8,003 bases of DNA from an uncultured Porphyromonadaceae bacterium (lineage in GTDB: Bacteria > Bacteroidota > Bacteroidia > Bacteroidales > Muribaculaceae): the NCBI GenBank assembly GCA_947177595.1, contig CAMWUZ010000071.1:1-8003 (forward strand). Reading direction: 5' to 3'. Shown here piece by piece: positions 6,738 to 8,003 of the stretch. A program made the position numbers and the translations under genes. The notes beneath the pieces are model-generated. The model had not been told where the DNA came from, searched no databases, and saw nothing but the letters and a program-made list of their open reading frames with translations. Position 1 is the stretch's first letter, and each line of letters starts with the position of its first letter.

Positions 6738-6784
6738 ATATAAAAAGTGAGGCGGCATAATTTATGCCGCCTCACTTTTTATAT
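6738..6784. terminator. Perfect 47-bp palindromic bidirectional terminator
   Basis: The arms 6738-6760 and 6762-6784 are exact reverse complements over 23 bp around one central T. The core AGTGAGGCGGCATAA is GC-rich and both outer ends read TTTTTATAT on the transcribed strand, so each direction gets a stem and a U-tract. It lies 8 bp after the DUF4295 stop on the minus strand and 91 bp after the outer-membrane gene on the plus strand, separating convergent transcription. Confidence 0.9.
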
Positions 6785-6791
6785 CTTAATA

Positions 6792-6941
6792 TTATTTCAG
6801 TAGATCCTTAACTGCGTCGTTGGGAACCATCTGTTCCTGAAATGTATAGGCGCCGGTTTTTGCGGATTTCACCACTTTGATGACTTTGCTGTATGTGCGT
6901 CCTTCACCTTTCTGAAGTGATGCGACTGTTTTCTTTGCCAT
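6792..6941 (-). CDS. DUF4295 family small protein
   Basis: A 49-residue basic protein (MAKKTVASLQKGEGRTYSKV, then IKVVKSAKTGAYTFQEQMVP and ending NDAVKDLLK). It fits DUF4295, a short family found in Bacteroidetes directly after rpmG, and its MAKK start and lysine content resemble ribosome-associated proteins. It begins 10 bp after the rpmG stop and is followed at once by the strong terminator, so it is the last gene of the ribosomal operon. Its biochemical role is not known to me; an association with the ribosome is inferred from context. Confidence 0.9.
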   Translation of the reverse strand: MAKKTVASLQKGEGRTYSKVIKVVKSAKTGAYTFQEQMVPNDAVKDLLK

Positions 6942-6951
6942 ATCTCAATAA

Positions 6952-7140
6952 TTATTTGATTTCTTTATGAACAGTTACCTTCTTGAGGATAGGATTGTAT
7001 TTTTTGAGTTCAAGACGCTCGGTGGTGTTCTTGCGGTTTTTGGTGGTGATGTAGCGAGAAGTGCCGGGCATTCCGCTGGCTTTGTGCTCTGTGCATTCAA
7101 GAATCACCTGTACTCTATTTCCTTTAGCTTTCTTTGCCAT
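6952..7140 (-). CDS. rpmG: 50S ribosomal protein L33
   Basis: A 62-aa product that reads as L33 throughout: MAKKAKGNRVQVILECTEHK, then SRYITTKNRKNTTERLELKK and YNPILKKVTVHKEIK. Only one cysteine (residue 16) is present, so this is the zinc-free C- form and not the CxxC...CxxC form. It lies 6 bp behind rpmB and 10 bp ahead of the DUF4295 gene, a normal order in this phylum. It is part of the large subunit near the E site. Confidence 0.96.
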   Translation of the reverse strand: MAKKAKGNRVQVILECTEHKASGMPGTSRYITTKNRKNTTERLELKKYNPILKKVTVHKEIK

Positions 7141-7146
7141 GGTTCT

Positions 7147-7404
7147 TTAGAATGAAATGAGTTTAACATTAGTGATGTAGCCTTTTTCAGCTGCTTCCAT
7201 CAGGGCTGCATTGAGACCTTTTTTGTTGATGGTCCTCAGTCCGTTTGCGGAAAGGGTTAAGCTGATCCAAGCCTGCTGTTCCGGCCAGAAGAATTTTTTG
7301 GTGAACAGGTTTACGTTGAATTTACGCTTGGTGCGGCGCTTTGAGTGGGAAACATTGTTTCCTACCATCGCTTTCTTGCCTGTGATCTGACAAATCTTTG
7401 ACAT
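7147..7404 (-). CDS. rpmB: 50S ribosomal protein L28
   Basis: An 85-aa product with the L28 opening MSKICQITGKKAMVGNNVSH followed by SKRRTKRKFNVNL, and the central ISLTLSANGLRTINKKGL motif. It is a complete large-subunit protein and the first gene of the rpmB-rpmG-DUF4295 operon. It is preceded by a leader of about 130 nt and a good promoter. The start is fixed by the conserved N-terminus. Confidence 0.97.
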   Translation of the reverse strand: MSKICQITGKKAMVGNNVSHSKRRTKRKFNVNLFTKKFFWPEQQAWISLTLSANGLRTINKKGLNAALMEAAEKGYITNVKLISF

Positions 7405-7531
7405 GGCTCTTTGTTGTTATTTAGCTCGTAAATGTTAATTCAGTAAACGGGGTGTTTAGAATAGCATCACTGTTCTCATATCACCGCTAAGTGCATCATT
7501 TTTAGTGGCTTTACAGGATGAACCCTAAATC
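7405..7531 (-). promoter_or_regulatory. 5' leader of the rpmB operon
   Basis: The transcript predicted from the promoter at 7538-7569 carries about 125 nt before rpmB. It contains an imperfect hairpin (GCCACTAA at 7509-7502 with TTAGCGGT at 7490-7483, one mismatch and a G-U end). It also holds two tiny overlapping frames, MMHLAVI (7499-7476) and MRTVMLF (7479-7456), which share ATGA. Ribosomal operons often carry autoregulatory leaders, but nothing here matches one I can name. Confidence 0.3.
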
Positions 7532-7537
7532 AGAGTG

Positions 7538-7569
7538 CAAAGTAAGCAATTTTTTCGCTCCCTACCAAA
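7538..7569 (-). promoter_or_regulatory. Promoter of the ribosomal operon
   Basis: On the minus strand TTTG (7569 to 7566), then exactly 20 bp, then TTACTTTG (7545 to 7538). This is the Bacteroidetes -33/-7 pair with one mismatch in the -7 box. The surrounding core TTGCTTACTTTGCAC is nearly the same as the transporter promoter core at 3663-3677. Confidence 0.65.
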
Positions 7570-7591
7570 TTTTTTTATTATTTGTTGTGAT

Positions 7592-7634
7592 AAAAAGCGC
7601 GGGAGGATGCTCTATTCGAGTACTCCTCCCGCGC
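7592..7634 (-). terminator. Terminator of the DUF3861 gene
   Basis: GCGCGGGAGGA (7597-7607) and TCCTCCCGCGC (7624-7634) form an exact 11-bp GC-rich stem, with a small CTC/GAG pairing in the 16-nt loop. On the minus strand it is followed by TTTTTATCAC (7596 downward). It lies 33 bp after the stop codon and insulates the ribosomal promoter that begins at 7569. Confidence 0.85.
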
Positions 7635-7666
7635 GGTTAATACAAATGCTTTTCTGAATGGCGGTG

Positions 7667-7972
7667 TTATTTACCGGAACATCCGCAACCTACTTTTGAC
7701 TTGATACTGTGCTTGAATGCCTCAAACTGAGGTGCAAATTCAGCAAAGATAGGATTGTCGGAGTTTTTCTTGATTACATGGTGCATGAATCGCATGGCAA
7801 GCACAAATTCCTTAGCATGTTTATCCTTGGCGAATCCAAGTGCTTTAGAGCGTTCTACCATATCTGCGATATCGTGATGACCGCCGAAATTAAAGTTGAT
7901 CACTTCAGCCATCTTGCCATCTTCCTGTGACTGAATCATGTTCACGTAGTAGTGTTTCTTTTCTTTGTCCAT
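7667..7972 (-). CDS. DUF3861-family protein with Cys-rich C-terminal tail
   Basis: The 101-aa product fits DUF3861 from end to end: a KKHYYVNM opening, then the central HHDIADMVERSKAL, AKEFVLAMRFMHHVIKKN, and NPIFAEFAPQFEAFKHSIKS. The family is small, soluble and of unknown function. After the usual end there is an extra VGCGCSGK with a CxC pair (Cys96, Cys98); with the paired histidines at 32-33 and 64-65 this could bind metal, but that is speculation. Only 31 bp of upstream DNA is visible, so promoter and operon context are unknown. The ATG at 7972 is chosen because the family begins with this K-rich strand. It has its own terminator and is likely a single-gene unit on this side. Confidence 0.8.
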   Translation of the reverse strand: MDKEKKHYYVNMIQSQEDGKMAEVINFNFGGHHDIADMVERSKALGFAKDKHAKEFVLAMRFMHHVIKKNSDNPIFAEFAPQFEAFKHSIKSKVGCGCSGK

Positions 7973-8003
7973 AATAGTATGTTTTTAGAATGTTGTATTG
8001 TGT

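Noticed and set aside
6738..6784. Perfect palindrome considered as a mobile-element end or a recombination site
   Set aside because: There is no transposase or integrase in the window and no target duplication. The U-tracts and placement between convergent genes explain it as a terminator.

Overview
The window looks like a piece of a gut-type Bacteroidales chromosome, possibly Muribaculaceae or a near relative. The evidence is a DUF6377-type TPR regulator, a large outer-membrane beta-barrel protein with a CarboxypepD_reg-like N-terminal domain, a DUF4295 gene directly behind rpmG, promoter boxes of the Bacteroides kind (TAnnTTTG near -7, TTTG near -33), and start codons without clear Shine-Dalgarno sequences. 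The family-level placement is inference; the order-level placement is well supported.

Layout, left to right. (1) 1-1533, minus strand: a membrane-anchored DUF6377 TPR regulator whose last residues run off the left edge. (2) 1534-2016: a 483-bp gene-free region. It holds that gene's promoter, a perfect 8+8 bp inverted repeat in a good place for a regulator, and a plus-strand promoter-like motif followed by hairpins that might be a small RNA. It ends in the terminator of the next gene. (3) 2017-3655, minus strand: a two-gene operon in which a BASS-type (bile acid:sodium symporter superfamily) transporter is followed 16 bp later by a Crp/Fnr-family regulator. (4) 3656-3830: a divergent intergenic region with a near-leaderless transporter promoter overlapped by a small dyad. 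(5) 3831-6647, plus strand: a 938-aa outer-membrane beta-barrel protein with a Gly/Pro-rich C-terminal tail. (6) 6648-6791: two strong hairpin terminators around an 18-bp tandem duplication; the second is a perfect 47-bp bidirectional palindrome that separates convergent genes. (7) 6792-7404, minus strand: the ribosomal operon rpmB-rpmG-DUF4295, with a recognisable promoter and a leader of about 130 nt. (8) 7597-7972, minus strand: a DUF3861-family small protein with an added Cys-rich tail and its own terminator.

Functionally the window mixes housekeeping translation genes with envelope and regulatory genes. The only clear partnership is the transporter-regulator operon. Its promoter lacks a good -33 box, which fits control by an activator, possibly the co-transcribed Crp/Fnr protein. 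I do not see a defence system, mobile element, CRISPR array, tRNA or rRNA. The less ordinary signals are the possible small RNA and the exact dyad in the 1534-2016 gap, the near-leaderless transporter transcript, and the low-complexity tails of two proteins.
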